A stretch of DNA of 64,000 bases from the NCBI GenBank assembly GCA_905160935.1, contig CAJHZI010000447.1, positions 243,501 through 307,500 on the forward strand, given 5' to 3'. Positions 23,451-34,789 of the stretch are shown piece after piece (the first letter of the stretch is position 1; each line of letters begins with the position of its first letter). Below the pieces are notes generated by a model. That model had not been told where the DNA came from. It ran no database searches and was given only the letters and a program-made list of their open reading frames with translations. Source of the stretch: Enchytraeus crypticus (lineage: Eukaryota; Annelida; Clitellata; Enchytraeida; Enchytraeidae). Made by a program: the position numbers and the translations under genes.

Positions 23451-24744
23451 CATTATTTGATGAAGCATACACTAATAATCTAGTTGATATCGTAATGGTG
23501 AGATTTTGATAGAGTATATAACTTAGTCAATGATTCAATGATTGTTTGATTGATGCAGCTCAAGACTTCATGACGATGGCTTGATGGAGCATATGCTGAT
23601 ATCCTAATCAATTAAATGATTTAATAATGATGACTGATTGAGCATAAATTGATAACCTAGTTAATGATTAACGATGATAAACAGACTGAGCATATACTGA
23701 TAACCTAGTTTATTATTCAATGATGATGATTTTATTGAGCCTGTGCCTACATGATGTTTGAACTTGATTCAACATAAGTCTATAACCTAGTGAATGGTTC
23801 AAAGATGACGATTGATTGAGCAAACTCTGATGACTTAATTAATAACTCCGAATCCGGTGAATTGGTTATCTAAATAATCCAAAATCCCCAGTCTTGGTCT
23901 TCCTCTAACGCTCTTCTCTTGCATTATTCCTTATATTACATCCTTTAGCAGACCATTCCCCATTTATGTCCTATTTGTATTCCCTTATATTTCCCTTAAT
24001 ATGTCCTATTCAGCTTTTCTTTCTATTTCGTAGCACATTTATTAACTGTCTATTTATTATATTTATAGGATGTATTAGGCCTATATTATAAGGTGGAGTT
24101 GGATCACCTAGGTGGACTAATGATTCGGACATCTAGACCTATTCTCATTTTGGAAGTCTGAATGCGACCAATCTGCTAGCCTGTTTAGTTCAGGTATGGG
24201 GCCGATAGAGAGGTCTATGGCATTAGCCCCCCCCCCAGACAAAGAGCGCAGTGGCACTTGAGACTAGGCCTACTGTAGAATAAAAATTATAGAACGATAA
24301 ACAAGGCATCTTTCGCTTCCTGAACTATAAATGTTCAACCTTGTTTAGTTTGTATATTCACTGAAGGCCTGGCCTACATGCGCATGATAAAGGATAAAGT
24401 TACAGATGAAAGGATAAACATAACAGATGAATTGGACTAGTTTTATTTGAGCTACTAGAAGGCTAGGTCGTTAGTTCTGTCTGTACACGCAGCTCATATT
24501 AGCAACAATATTTGCGAGAGCTAATGTTACTTTACGAGCCTAACAGACTACAGCCAATTAGTTTCGATCACTAGTCAACACCTGATCAGCCAACCCTGGA
24601 TTTGATTGTTCGGTAGGCTATCTTACTTGGAGTAAGAGCCAGTGATTTCAATTATTGCACAACCCAATAAAACAGGACTAACATCGGATAAAAGAAAAAA
24701 GTCATGCTTAGCGATTTAGACAATATATATATACATGTATATAG
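23451..24744. other. Non-coding, with one RTE remnant
   Basis: 23451-23870 is a diffuse repeat of a TGATTGAGCATA...TGATAACCTAGTTAATGATT unit, about 60-65 bases, roughly six degenerate copies. 23875-24050 (minus strand) is an RTE-like 3' fragment (coding the RPRLGM...EWKR-type region, out of frame). The rest shows nothing. Confidence 0.55.
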
Positions 24745-24815
<71 letters not shown>

Positions 24816-24848
24816 GTATGTATATACGCATACATACATGTATATATA

Positions 24849-24882
<34 letters not shown>
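24745..24882. repeat. (TA)n / (ATGT)n microsatellite
   Basis: TA runs around a short TATG tetranucleotide tract. The TA dinucleotide at 24881-24882 served as the mariner insertion target. Confidence 0.95.
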
Positions 24883-24885
<3 letters not shown>

Positions 24886-25725
24886 TGTGAGTCTTATAAG
24901 TGACACCCCTTTTATATTTGCAATAAAATCGTAACCAGTCGACACATTTCTATAAAATTTACAGGTTGTTGGAATCAACCAATTTTCGCTATTACTGCAA
25001 AATTTTGTTACCATATCTTTAAGAACAAAAAAGGTATTGATATATAGGAACGCTAGGGGCAATGATGAATTTACAACTATGGGCCAAGTAACTGACATTC
25101 TCTATATTGTTATAATGAAAACAGGGAAAACATCTTATGCATATCATGCTATACTTATCTTAAAAACAGGCATTTTTGTTCAAAACGTGCCATATTATGT
25201 GCAGATTTGTAGAAAATTGCCGAAGTTATTACCTTTTTAATAGCCCTGGGGTGTCAAAAGAACTATTCAGACTGTTGTTACGCATAAGGCCTGACTGCGC
25301 ATTTAGCCTGTGCGCTAAAGCTGCAGCTGCTAGGCTAAAAATCAGATCAGCCATATGACATATCAGACTGGCTAGGCCGATGCTCCATTTAACGCCATCA
25401 CTTGTTCACCGATTTGAAACTCATTCAATACAAATCACAAATCCATCATTTCCATTCTTCAAAGATGGTTTTCAGCAAAGAAGATCGCATTTTGATTTAC
25501 GAGAAATCTACGTCTGTGTCGTTCTATATTAGGATTTTTGTTTTGACCCCCACCCGCAGTCGAGTTTAGATAACTTTTTTATTTTTATATGTATCTGAAA
25601 GAAATTTTGCAATATTGCAGAGAAATTGTTAGCTCTCCACTCCCAGTAAATTTCACATGGATCGGTTGACTGATTGCGATTTTATTGCAAATATAAAAGG
25701 GGTGTCACTTATAAGACTCACAGTG
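24883..25725 (+). mobile_element. Internally deleted DD37D mariner (non-autonomous)
   Basis: Ends CACTGTGAGTCTTATAAGTG and its inverted copy lie between TA dinucleotides (24881-24882 and 25726-25727). Both flanks are nearly identical to the intact copy at 45726-47708 in the opposite orientation. Of the transposase only the first dozen codons remain (MVFSKEDRILIYE, near 25465-25504), joined directly to the 3' non-coding part. This is a deletion derivative of a family recently active here. Confidence 0.9.
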
Positions 25726-25727
25726 TA

Positions 25728-26009
25728 TATATATATAGCCTATATATATATATATATATACATGTATATAGATTAGCGATAAGTAAGCCTGTCAAGGTTT
25801 CTCCTCAATGTCGTTCTCCGATCTCGTTCAATCTCGTCCAATGTCGTTCAGATACGAAGAGCTTGATTTAATACTTTGCTTTACAGATACAGTCAGTTAA
25901 CCAGTAGCTAGTTACTTATTTTATATCAAAACCACACCATACATGAGCACAGAAAAAATATAGCCTATATAACAAATAGGCCTAATCAATATAAATTATT
26001 ATCTTTTCT
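25728..26009. other. (TA)n then no feature seen
   Basis: A short (TA)n run to about 25760, then unique-looking sequence. Confidence 0.45.
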
Positions 26010-26395
26010 TCTAGTGCACTACCTAAGCGCATGTCCACGGCATACAACTCTCAAAGAATTTCTATCCTCAGTCTTCCTTTTCATCTCTAGGCCTAAATAT
26101 GAATTTGTTGTCAGACCATCCAACATCCCATGTGTCGGTCTTCCTCTAACTCTTTTCTCTTGCATTCTTCCTTCTATTATATCCTTTAGCAAATCATCAC
26201 CCTTGTCCAAACCAGCTTTTCTTTCTATTTCTTATCACATTTATTAACTGTCTATCTGTACTGATTCTTTCAAGAACTTCTTCATTTGTAATTTTGTCAG
26301 TCCAACTAATCCTTTCCATCCTACTCCATAACCACATTTCCAATGCCTCTAGTTTCCTGATATTTTCTTTCTTTAATGTCTGCGATTCAGAAATT
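26010..26395 (-). mobile_element. RTE-like LINE 3' fragment
   Basis: The minus strand encodes KKENIRKLEALEMWLWSRME, RISWTDKITNEEVLERIS, TDRQLINVIRN and, in a second frame, DDLLKDIIEGRMQEKRVRGR, then RPTHGMLDGL. It ends at GTGCACTA near 26010. It is 5'-truncated, with one frameshift. A diverged member of the family at 50127-50582. Confidence 0.8.
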
Positions 26396-27179
26396 ATTTC
26401 AGAAAGTATAAATAATATCATTAAAATTAGGCTTTCTTTACGTTTTGAATAAGTTAAACTACTAAAATAGAGATTTCGAGGTTCCCGAGGGATTCGATGG
26501 CCATCCATCAGAACCCCTATTATCAGAAAAGAATTGTGAATAAAAGCAAAATGTATTAGTAGGCCTATACTGATGAAAACACTTAATTTGGCAGATGGTT
26601 GATTTTATAAGTTTTGCACGTTTCTCATAAATTATTAGTTTGATAATAAATATGGGAAGCATCATTTTATCGAGTGTCGCATTTTAAGCTGTTGTTAAAC
26701 TCACAATTATCAATATCTTCGTCACACAATTATGTGCTATTAATTCAACTAGATATTACAATAACAAAGCGGTTATAATCTAACTTTTCAACTTGTGAAA
26801 ATCTGTCAGGCAATAAACGTCGAAAAATATTTACATCTATATATATATATATAACATATATATTATACTATATATCTATATAGTCTATATAACATATAAG
26901 AACCAAGACATGATGGCTTTTACACAAATAGGCGACAGCAATATAACATGATGTCGCTATCGCAAACAAACAATAATTACAATAATTTACACACTAAATA
27001 TTGCTAACTTGAAACCAAGGATGCCTAGCGATGATATTAATAAAGTTTCGCCTGAAGTTATTTTCAGCCAGAACCTCGTTTATTTTTAACGAAGAGAATA
27101 GAAATATAAAATGTGCCTATTGCGTAATTGGTACGATAGAACTTTTGTCAATAAAGCAATATTCTCTCATTATGCTCTC
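26396..27179. other. No gene seen
   Basis: AT-rich, with a palindromic (TA)n-like stretch near 26840-26900. Nothing coding. Confidence 0.45.
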
Positions 27180-27400
27180 TCGTTTTGTGTCTGGCCACTG
27201 AAGAAGAGTCCAACCGCAAACCGCACTGGGTCGTAAGAAGCGACTGAACAAGAACTGAGGAAGGAAATGGGAAACCACTTCAGAAGCCATTTAACACGTA
27301 ACCTAAAGCTATACGCTATATTAAGGTTTTGTTAAGAATAGCCTTTTGTGAAGAGATTAACACGGTTAATTGTTAATCGATGAAATGCTCCTTACTGAAA
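27180..27400 (-). repeat. Interspersed repeat family A, copy 3
   Basis: On the plus strand it reads CTGAGGAAGGAAATGGGAAA, CCACTTCAGAAGCC and CTTTTGTGAAGAGATTAACACGG. It is the reverse complement of family A copy 2 over about 200 bases. Confidence 0.7.
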
Positions 27401-27446
27401 ACGAAGCAGAATGCGAGTAGGAATATTGGACCAGCCACTTGGCAAA

Positions 27447-27449
<3 letters not shown>

Positions 27450-27501
<52 letters not shown>
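27450..27501. repeat. (GA)n microsatellite
   Basis: About 24 GA dinucleotides. The Arg/Glu-repeat frame over it is not a gene. Confidence 0.95.
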
Positions 27502-28109
27502 AAAGAGAAGGATCCCATCCACTTTCAATTCAATTTTTAACTACCCTAGTTCGGTATACATTTGGCATTTAATGAAAATTTGCATTAAATAAATTACTAA
27601 ACACGTATAAATAAACATGCAGGGTTTTGAAATAATATATTAATTTGAAATAATTTACAATATTTATAATTTAATTGCCTTATTCAGACGATCATAAAAA
27701 CATAACTACAACAAGAACTTGTTGCATGGTGCCAAATGGAGCTTAGAAGCAACAGAAGCAATGCGATCAAAGAGCTATCGATCTCATCGCTCCATCACTT
27801 TCTAAACACGATATACAAAATAGGTTAGTAAAGTTCAAGAATGACTCTGACAACGTTCGAATACAATGAGTGTTACAATTCTTTATTTTTTGAAACGAGT
27901 TCAAACGACCACTTCTATAGTAGTGTCATGGCATATGACAGGTCTTCAAGACCGTTTTGCATGTTCCTGGCACGCTTTTTGAAAATTATTTCCACGATTA
28001 ATCATATTTTTGATAAATCAAGGAAATATTTTCTTTGTTGTCAATTGGCAGCAAGCTCCTACATGTAGATATTACTAACTTTCTTGGAGCCCTAAGGGGC
28101 ATGCCTACT
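27502..28109. other. No gene seen
   Basis: A plus-strand open stretch at 27841-28068 shows no known domain and no splice context. Confidence 0.4.
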
Positions 28110-28205
28110 TCAGTTTTTGACTGACCTGGGTTTTGAACCCCCGCCAACGAGTAGAATGCTCGCCTTAAAAGGCGAGCATTCTACTCGTTGCGATATAACC
28201 CATTC
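28110..28205 (-). repeat. tRNA-like SINE head or tRNA relic with perfect hairpin
   Basis: On the minus strand a B-box-like GGGGGTTCAAAACCC follows a segment resembling a tRNA D/anticodon region (CGCAACGAGTAGAATGCTCG). Between them, 28145-28190 is a perfect inverted repeat with 22-base arms and a 2-base centre. A real tRNA would not have arms this long, so it is a rearranged tRNA-derived sequence. No terminator or intact cloverleaf is visible. Confidence 0.4.
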
Positions 28206-28599
28206 ATAAAAATAATTGATAATAACTCATAAAATCAGTCAGGATTCATATGCAGAGGGCATTGCCGAGGCTTACAATGCCGAGGCTTACAAGAGTAAGT
28301 GCTTGGCGTTACACTTTAATCCAGGTCATCGATTAAATGTACACTGGTCGTATTGGAGACTTTACAGCAGTGCTGGAAAAGTACTTCACTTTTACCTTCA
28401 AAATTACTTTTACTTTTTACTTTTTGATGTTTTGGCAGTACTTTTACTTTTCCTTCTCGATCTTGAAAAATGAAATACTTTTACTTTACTCTTACTTTTC
28501 AATTTCCAAAAAAACTCATACTTTTGTGTTTCCTAAAAAATTACTTTACTTTAAAAGTACTTTTTCATTGTAACACTGTTTTCGGATTAAGCGAGAGGC

Positions 28600-29035
28600 A
28601 TTAAACATTAGGCCTATCTAGTCAAGATAGTGTTTATTAGAAGTTTAACTTTAAATTAAAGATCAAAGGCGCATGTCTGAAATATAATTACACCGCTACA
28701 TCAGACGGTCAGAGCGACATATTCAATCGATTATTAATAATAATAGACCTATGCCGCTGTTAGATTTTCATTAATTCAAGTACGTCATTCTTGGAAGCCT
28801 GTGCTTTATCCACTAGATCAAAGGGACTGTGTTGAATGCAATACAATTTCAACTAGCACTTAGTTTTAATCTGTAGATCTTTTAAATTCTGTTCATCGGC
28901 GTATCTACATGTATATGCTTATATATAGAATTTTAAATTGAAAACTAAATAGGCTAGGCCCAAGTAACACTGAAAACTAAATAGACCCTAAATAACATTA
29001 TAATAATATATAAATTACAAAACTGTACACCTCGG
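28600..29035. other. No gene seen inside the hAT-like element
   Basis: AT-rich filler with no recognisable motif. Confidence 0.4.
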
Positions 29036-29039
29036 CTAA

Positions 29040-29640
29040 CATTATATTTGGCAGACTGGGAACGAAAGCATCAATCGATGTTCTCTTAAAGCTAATTCGT
29101 ATGCAGGCAGTGCCAGTTCTACTTTATGGCATTCCAGCTGTACAACTGAATAAATCAGAAATGGAAAGCTTTTCTAAGGCGTACAACAGTGTCTTCTCAA
29201 AGATTTTCCGTATATTTTATACAAATAATATTTTATATTGTCAGTGGTAATGCGGATTTTTGCCATTTGATTTATTATATGAATACCATAGGTTTACATT
29301 CCTGCATAATTTAATAATCAATGATAAGTTAAGTGCTAAGCAGCATTTGGACTCTCCCGATTACAATGATTATTTAAACATTAAAAGTAAATTTGCCATA
29401 GATAGTAATGACTCTTCGTCGAGTATTCGTTATAAATTCTGACGCTATTTTAAAAATGCTCTGTTTTAACACTTGTGCAGTTTGTGAAAAAATTGATATT
29501 GTTAAACTTTTATATGCACTTTTTATATGTATTCTGTTCTGTCACGTTTTGCAATGTAATTGTATTTGTGCGTGTTTTCTGCCAAGAATTGGTGAATAAA
29601 AGATTATATATTGGTTTATTGTGTTATTGGATTAACTTTA
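29040..29640 (+). pseudogene. LINE C-terminal fragment
   Basis: Open with one stop: LGTKASIDVLLKLIRMQAVP, VLLYGIPAVQLNKSEMESFS, KAYNSVFSKIFRIFYTNNIL, then after the stop GFLPFDLLYEYHRFTFLHNLI. This is the post-RT region of a non-LTR element in which a conserved VLLYG.EA..L core is followed by a KLFKT-like helix. GTGAATAAAAGATT near 29591 could be its 3' end. The RT proper is missing. Confidence 0.65.
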
Positions 29641-30189
29641 TTGTGCTAATTTGGTCAAGGTAATCCAATAATACATTAACAGAGAAATATTTAAATGGCA
29701 AGCTGTATGTACTACAATATACGTAATATTATAGTATATGTACTATGCAGCGATTTGAGATTTACTTCCACAAATGTGATTTCTTTATTAACATATTCCC
29801 GATGTTAATATGGATCTATGCGTTGTAGTATTTTAGAAACAATTGTACTTCATAATTTGAAAAAAACTTTTACTTTTAGATACCAGAAAATAAATACTTT
29901 TATTTTTAATTCCTAAAAATAAATACTTTTATTTTTACATTTTAGTTTCATAAATTAAAGTACTTTTCCAACAGTGTTTTACAGCACTGGTCGTATTGGA
30001 GACTTTTCGCAAGACATAATAATTATGCTATACTTATTTTGTGATAATCAAATTGGCATTCAGTCGATTAAATCACAAATTTTTTTATCAGAAATGACAG
30101 ATTAAAAGCCCACTTCAGTTTTGGATCTAATGCACTGTTGAATCTGTATTCTGCACTAAATAGTTGAAATGGGCAGTCGATGAAATCTT

Positions 30190-30369
30190 TCAGAAGAGTC
30201 TCGAAACGCTTGAAGAACCATATTCAAATAATTCAGCGGCGTTTTGATAATGTAGCTTTAAGCATGCTACTTTTTCCACATGTTCAAAAGCAGGAACAAA
30301 TGACAACAGATTATGCTCAATTTGTTCTGGAGTAATTTGGCTGCTAACTTGACCCGGTGGAATCAAATT
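30190..30369 (-). CDS. Host gene, last coding exon
   Basis: Starts after TTATTAATTCAG (acceptor) and reads NLIPPGQVSS, QITPEQIEHNLLSFVPAFEH, VEKVACLKLHYQNAAELFEY to a TGA, 59 codons. It accepts phase 0 from the exon at 34221-34326. The amphipathic pattern suggests alpha-helices. No polyadenylation hexamer is clear in the next 200 bases. Family unknown. Confidence 0.65.
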   Translation of the reverse strand, partial: NLIPPGQVSSQITPEQIEHNLLSFVPAFEHVEKVACLKLHYQNAAELFEYGSSSVSRLF

Positions 30370-30973
30370 CTGAATTAATAAAATAATGGCATTATAACGC
30401 CGCGTCAAACATAATATTTTATTCTTCTTCGTATACCATTAATAACTAAAGTCCCGTTTGACATAGGCAAAAACAATCTTGGTAGATACCTGATTAAATT
30501 CTTTCTCTACAAATGATTTGAGGAAAACTACTATGAATTGTTTAAAATACTAAATGCTGCTAGTGATTAATTCTTTAATGCGCACCCTGCAAGAACATAC
30601 ATACGACTGTGAGATATCGGTGCTGCTAGTTGTCAATAGAATGAAAAATACATATTACATATTCAATGTTACATATACACAATCTTTATTAAAAGACCCG
30701 ATGACTTGACCTATCTATACTGAGGCAGAGATCTTGACCGAGATCTAAGATATGCGCTGTCGGGTGACCAATCACCAGGTGATGGTCGGTGGTAGGGCAC
30801 AGGTCTCTTACGTGCACTATAATACAGTCAATCAAACAATCAATCCAATCGGTCAGTCAGGCAATCAATCAATCAATCGATCGAATAAAACAGACAACTT
30901 CATGGCTCACTAGCCACAAGCGCACTGGACTTTCTATCATTCTATCAGAGGTTTAGCAAACAATGTTTAAGTA
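30370..30973. other. Intron, with (AATC)n
   Basis: Intron of the inferred host gene. It holds a (CAAT)n/(AATC)n run near 30825-30890 and otherwise nothing recognisable. Confidence 0.45.
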
Positions 30974-31165
30974 TCAGTACCCAGTGCCGGATTTAGACCT
31001 TGGAGGGTCTGAAGAACTTGTGCAAGGGACCCCCCCAAGGAAAAATCTTACCCTAACTCCTAACCCTATAACCATTATTCCATTAACGCCTGAATTATGT
31101 TTTAAAAGATATAAAAAATCAACCAGCCACAAATAGATACAAAATACAGTGGATAAGATAATATA

Positions 31166-32553
31166 GGGTGTCCAGATAGGTCGTGAACGATTTTGAATGC
31201 AAAAAATTATATGTTATGCACAATACAATGTGGAAAGTTTGATACTGGCAGATAGGCTGTTCAATTGTAAATAACAGGGAAAATACTGTAGGTTTGTAAC
31301 TTACGTTTCAAAGTGTTGACGTCATTTGCCGTGACGTCATCAAAATGTGCGTAAACAGAAAACTGCCGCCACAGTGCAGTAAATAAACGGCGTATCACTG
31401 ATTAGGCAATGGCAACATTAAACGAAGCGCAAATTAGAGCACAAGCTATTACACTATTGGAAGAAAAGTATAGTTATGGCGTTATAGCAAAAAAACTAGG
31501 TCGTAGTAAAGCGTGGATTAGCAAGTGGGCCAACCGCTACAAGCAGAATCCAAACGAAACGCTGCAGAGTCGTTATCAAGGCGGTCGAAAGTCTGTGCTG
31601 ACTGCTGCCGCTCAAAAACTGATTAGGCAGTCTAAATATGTGCGTGGACAGAGTCTGCGAAAGTTAGCACGTCGATTGAAAGACAAACGCTTTGCTGGAT
31701 GCAAAGAGACAATAAGACAGTATATGCGAACGACGCTGAAATGGAAATGCTTTAAACGACAAAAGGTCCCAAAGTTAAGTAGTGCTTATAAAGTCCGCCG
31801 AGTCAACTTTGCGAAGAAGTTTAAAGATATTGACTGGTCGCGTGTCATGTTCACTGATGAATCACCTTTCAAACTTTACTACGTACCTAACAATAAGAAC
31901 GATGTAGTATGGGGATCACAAGAAACTTCTGTTCCGTGCGCGCCACAGGTGAAGTTCAGCCCGTCAGGTCTGGTGTGGGGTGGTATTACAGCTCGCGGAT
32001 TAACAAAACTTCAGATCATCCCAAATAAAACTTCAGTTAATTCGACTTATTACATCAATGAGATACTGGAGAAAGAGGTCAAACCAGCATTCCAGCGAAC
32101 AGTTGTATGTACGAATTGAACAGCTACAAAGCTGTTTCGTAATAACGGCGAAGGATTGTTTCAACAAGACGGTGCACGTGCACACACATCAAGAGCGTCA
32201 GTCGAGTGGTTGAACACAAACATTAATGGATATATCTCACCAGAGGACTGGCCACCTAATTCTCCGGATTTGTCACCGATAGAAAATGGTTGGAGTATTA
32301 TGGCGGCAACGGTTTATGCCGATCCTGAACCGCAGACATTGAACAGCTTGAAACGCCGGATTCGAAAGGCGTGGAAATCGATACCTCTGAAAACTCTGAC
32401 AAATCTAATTGGCTCGATGCATGATCGACTTGACGCTGTACTGAAGAATAAAGGAGACATTATTAAATACTAAATGACAATTTTTATAAATTTGTTACTA
32501 GTGGATTAAAAATGGCAGTCATTCAAAATCGTTCACGATCTATCTGGACACCC
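31166..32553 (+). mobile_element. Tc1/mariner element, DD37E type
   Basis: The inverted terminal repeats start GGGTGTCCAGATAG and run about 34 bases with one mismatch (31166-31199 and 32520-32553). TA dinucleotides lie at 31164-31165 and 32554-32555. The 1388-base element carries one transposase gene (31409-32473). It sits inside the hAT-like element at 30982-32947, so it is the younger of the two. Confidence 0.92.
31409..32473 (+). pseudogene. Mariner transposase (DD37E), one in-frame stop
   Basis: Cut-and-paste transposase of the Tc1/mariner superfamily. The N-terminal part has a helix-turn-helix (IAKKLGRSKAWISKWANRYK, residues about 26-45) and a second paired-like region (RKLARRLKDKR...KETIRQYM). 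The catalytic triad is D150 (MFTDESPF), D in FQQDGARAHTS and E in PDLSPIEN; 37 residues lie between the second and third, giving DD37E. A single TGA at 32117-32119 interrupts an otherwise open frame of about 355 codons, so this copy is recently inactivated. The plus-strand gene is antisense to the host gene. Confidence 0.9.
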
Positions 32554-32955
32554 TATACCATAAAAGAGTAAAAATTGTTCATATGTTAACCATAGTCAGG
32601 AAACAGAGTTGTGGGCCTATATGTATAATTAATATCTAAGTTTAATGTAGCAATCTGATTACAATTTACAATGTACATTGCCCATTACTAGGAAATGTTT
32701 AGACACCCAACAAATTCCAAGTAGGTCTGCAGTTGGATTAATATTGTTTCTTTGCCAAAGGCTATAGTATTTCTGACAATTTTTTGGTAAAAAATGGCTT
32801 CAAAATCTTTTTATTTTGTGTTCATTGTGTCATGGTAGTGGTAACCCTTTGAAGCCTAAAGAGATTTTTTAAAGAAATCTCGGGGGCCCCTTTGGCCGGG
32901 GGGCCCTCAGCACGTGCTGAAAGTGCTACATGGTAAATCCGGCCCTGTCAGTACC

Positions 32956-33485
32956 AGTAAAAACAATCAAGAGAGCTTCAGATTACAACCAAGCTTGTCA
33001 CACACACGATGGACTGCAGGCTAACTGGAAGCAACACATACCGAGGGGTATAGAAGATTTCAAATCGTGTCCATGAAGAACAAGGATCATCTAAATTCCA
33101 CAAAAACAACAATTTTGTAATGTGTGCTCAAGGTTTTAAAGGCGGTTATAAACAATGAGCTAGTAGAGATGCGAGGCTGAAGAATAATGGTGGAACAGAT
33201 GGCTCAACAGAGAGCCGTGGCAGAACAAACTTTAACAGGCCACATTCTATATTTCATTTATTTCTGAGTCAATATTTCATTGAATCAGAGTCAATATTTC
33301 ATTTTATTACAAGCACATGTCTCACTCATTCTCTTCAACATTCCACTGCCTAACATCATCTAGAGGCAGGCAGAACAAGACATTGTCAGCACTCACAACA
33401 GAGGTTTGTACACAGAACTGAGTCTCACTGAATGAGTCCAGTTTAATATCCGTGTCCATGTTATAAGTACAACAGTACGTCGAAA
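32956..33485. other. Intron, nothing seen
   Basis: Intronic DNA of the inferred host gene with no recognisable element. Confidence 0.4.
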
Positions 33486-33489
33486 CCCG

Positions 33490-33800
33490 TCACACACATC
33501 AGTACATGCAGTACAGTGTAGCTTACAGCTCAGTACATGTAGTACAGTGTGTTGTACAGCTCAGTACATGAAGTACAGTGTAGCTTACAGCTCAGTACAT
33601 GTAGTACAGTGAAGCTTACAGCTCAGTACATGTAGTACAGTGAAGCTTAAAGCTCAGTACAAGAAGTACAGTGCGATGTACAGCTCAGTACATGTAGTAC
33701 AGTGTGTTGTACAGCTCAGTACATGCAGTACAGTGTGATGTACAGTTTAGTACATGTAGTACAGTGTGTTGTACAGCTCAGTATATGTAGTACAGGGCGT
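33490..33800. repeat. 31-bp minisatellite
   Basis: About ten copies of a 31-base unit with core GCTCAGTACATGTAGTACAG. The unit contains the palindrome GTACATGTAC/AGTACATGTAGTACT-like pairing, so the array can fold locally. Confidence 0.9.
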
Positions 33801-34220
33801 ACGTAGTATGTATAAAAATAAGCCATCAGTTTGTTTCCATGATCTTCCATAGAATTATCCTATTTTATTGAACACTGGGCCCCTTTAGTCCATTGTCTAA
33901 AATTTTATTTTTAGGAAACTTGATATTTTATCCAGAAATAAACTTTACCATAGCCTTAGCTATTCACAATGCATCCATGAAGCTCGTGTCAATTTAAGTA
34001 CGATTTATACAAAATAGCAGAAAACAAAGTTCAAAATCTAAAACAGAATTAAAAACGTAACAACAAAGAATAAAGGAACCGAATTTAAACTGAAGAGCCT
34101 ACTAAATAAAATAAGGCAGATAAAACAAATACGTTTATAACATAAACAGTATTAAACTGAAAGAAAACAACTGGACAAGAAAATAAATGAAAAACATAAA
34201 GGGAATAAATTTAAACATAC
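33801..34220. other. Intron, nothing seen
   Basis: AT-rich intronic DNA just 3' of exon 34221-34326 in gene sense. Confidence 0.4.
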
Positions 34221-34326
34221 CACAATATTAACAACTGCTTCACTTGTTTCTGCATATGAGTTGAATCTCCTATCTTTCTCTTCTATAAGATCTTGAGCGA
34301 CTTCTCGATATATCCCTACGAGACCT
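34221..34326 (-). CDS. Host gene, exon 6
   Basis: 106 bases reading (R)GLVGIYREVAQDLIEEKD, RRFNSYAETSEAVVNIV. The donor is GTG|GTATGT, a good match to consensus. The acceptor AAGCTGGCAG was chosen because it gives the phase needed by exon 5; another AG 21 bases upstream (CGTTCAG) would break phase. Rich in Glu and Arg, helical. Domain unknown. Confidence 0.65.
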
Positions 34327-34681
34327 CTGCCAGCTTGAAGTCGTTGAACTGAACGAGTGTAACGTAACATAAAGTGTTCCAAAACCAAAGAAAAGAAACA
34401 CTTAAACCATATTAGAAATGGCAAAATTAAAACAAAAATTATACAAACAAATACAAATTATAGAAAGACTAGTTTTAGGATCAGCACATGATGGAATGCC
34501 ATTGTCGTTGTAGGTCTATCTCTCAATGTGCAGGGTCACTGACAGGACCCACACAAATTGCTTGCTAGGACTGACAAGCAGAGAAAGTCAGGATCAATCC
34601 TGTATATTTTTTATATGACTAACCCAATAATCCAAATGAAAAACTCAATCATTTCAAAGTTAACAGTTTTTAATGTATAAT
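34327..34681. other. Intron, nothing seen
   Basis: Intronic DNA up to a SINE. Confidence 0.4.
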
Positions 34682-34783
34682 AAAAGCTGGTAAAGCTAAG
34701 GTTAACGTCAGTTTCCTCACTCGAAAGCGATGTCAGTGACGGGCGAGCCCAGGATTTGAACCCGCATCAACTGATCCGCGGGT
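34682..34783 (-). repeat. tRNA-Ser-like SINE, copy 1
   Basis: On the minus strand: CCGCGGATCAG, a B-box-like GCGGGTTCAAATCCTGG, GTCACTGACATCGCTTTCGA, GTGAGGAAACTGACGTTAAC. It aligns with 39666-39770 and 45637-45695. The tail resembles the 3' end of the L2-like LINE (GTCCCTGACATCATC...GAGGAAACGGACGTTAA). Confidence 0.75.
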
Positions 34784-34789
34784 ATAAAC

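Larger units (their letters stand above)
28368..29976. mobile_element. hAT-like inverted-repeat element carrying a LINE fragment
   Basis: The ends CAGTGCTGGAAAAGTAC and GTACTTTTCCAACAGTG are inverted copies (15 of 17). They are flanked by CTTTACAG (28360-28367) and TTTTACAG (29977-29984), a 7-of-8 match to the 8-base duplications made by hAT elements. Subterminal parts are (TACTTTT)-rich. No transposase is visible; the interior holds a LINE remnant. A further direct repeat of 22 bases, starting CACTGGTCGTATTGG, lies just outside each end (28342-28363 and 29985-30006). Confidence 0.65.
30982..32947. mobile_element. hAT-like non-autonomous element with mariner inside
   Basis: The terminal inverted repeats CAGTGCCGGATTTA and TAAATCCGGCCCTG (13 of 14 paired) lie between exact 8-base direct repeats TCAGTACC at 30974-30981 and 32948-32955, the hallmark of hAT insertion. 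Without the 1.39-kb mariner it carries, the element is about 0.58 kb with no coding capacity, so it is a MITE-type derivative. Its length, ends and duplication fix its boundaries to the base. Confidence 0.85.

Noticed and set aside
25176-25358. Open frame repeated at 47232-47414
   Set aside because: Both lie in the non-coding arm of the DD37D mariner; identity reflects shared element sequence, not a gene.
28145-28190. CRISPR repeat or rho-independent terminator
   Set aside because: Single palindrome, eukaryotic context, no array or U-tract.
33490-33800. CRISPR array (31-bp repeats)
   Set aside because: Head-to-tail minisatellite without spacers.
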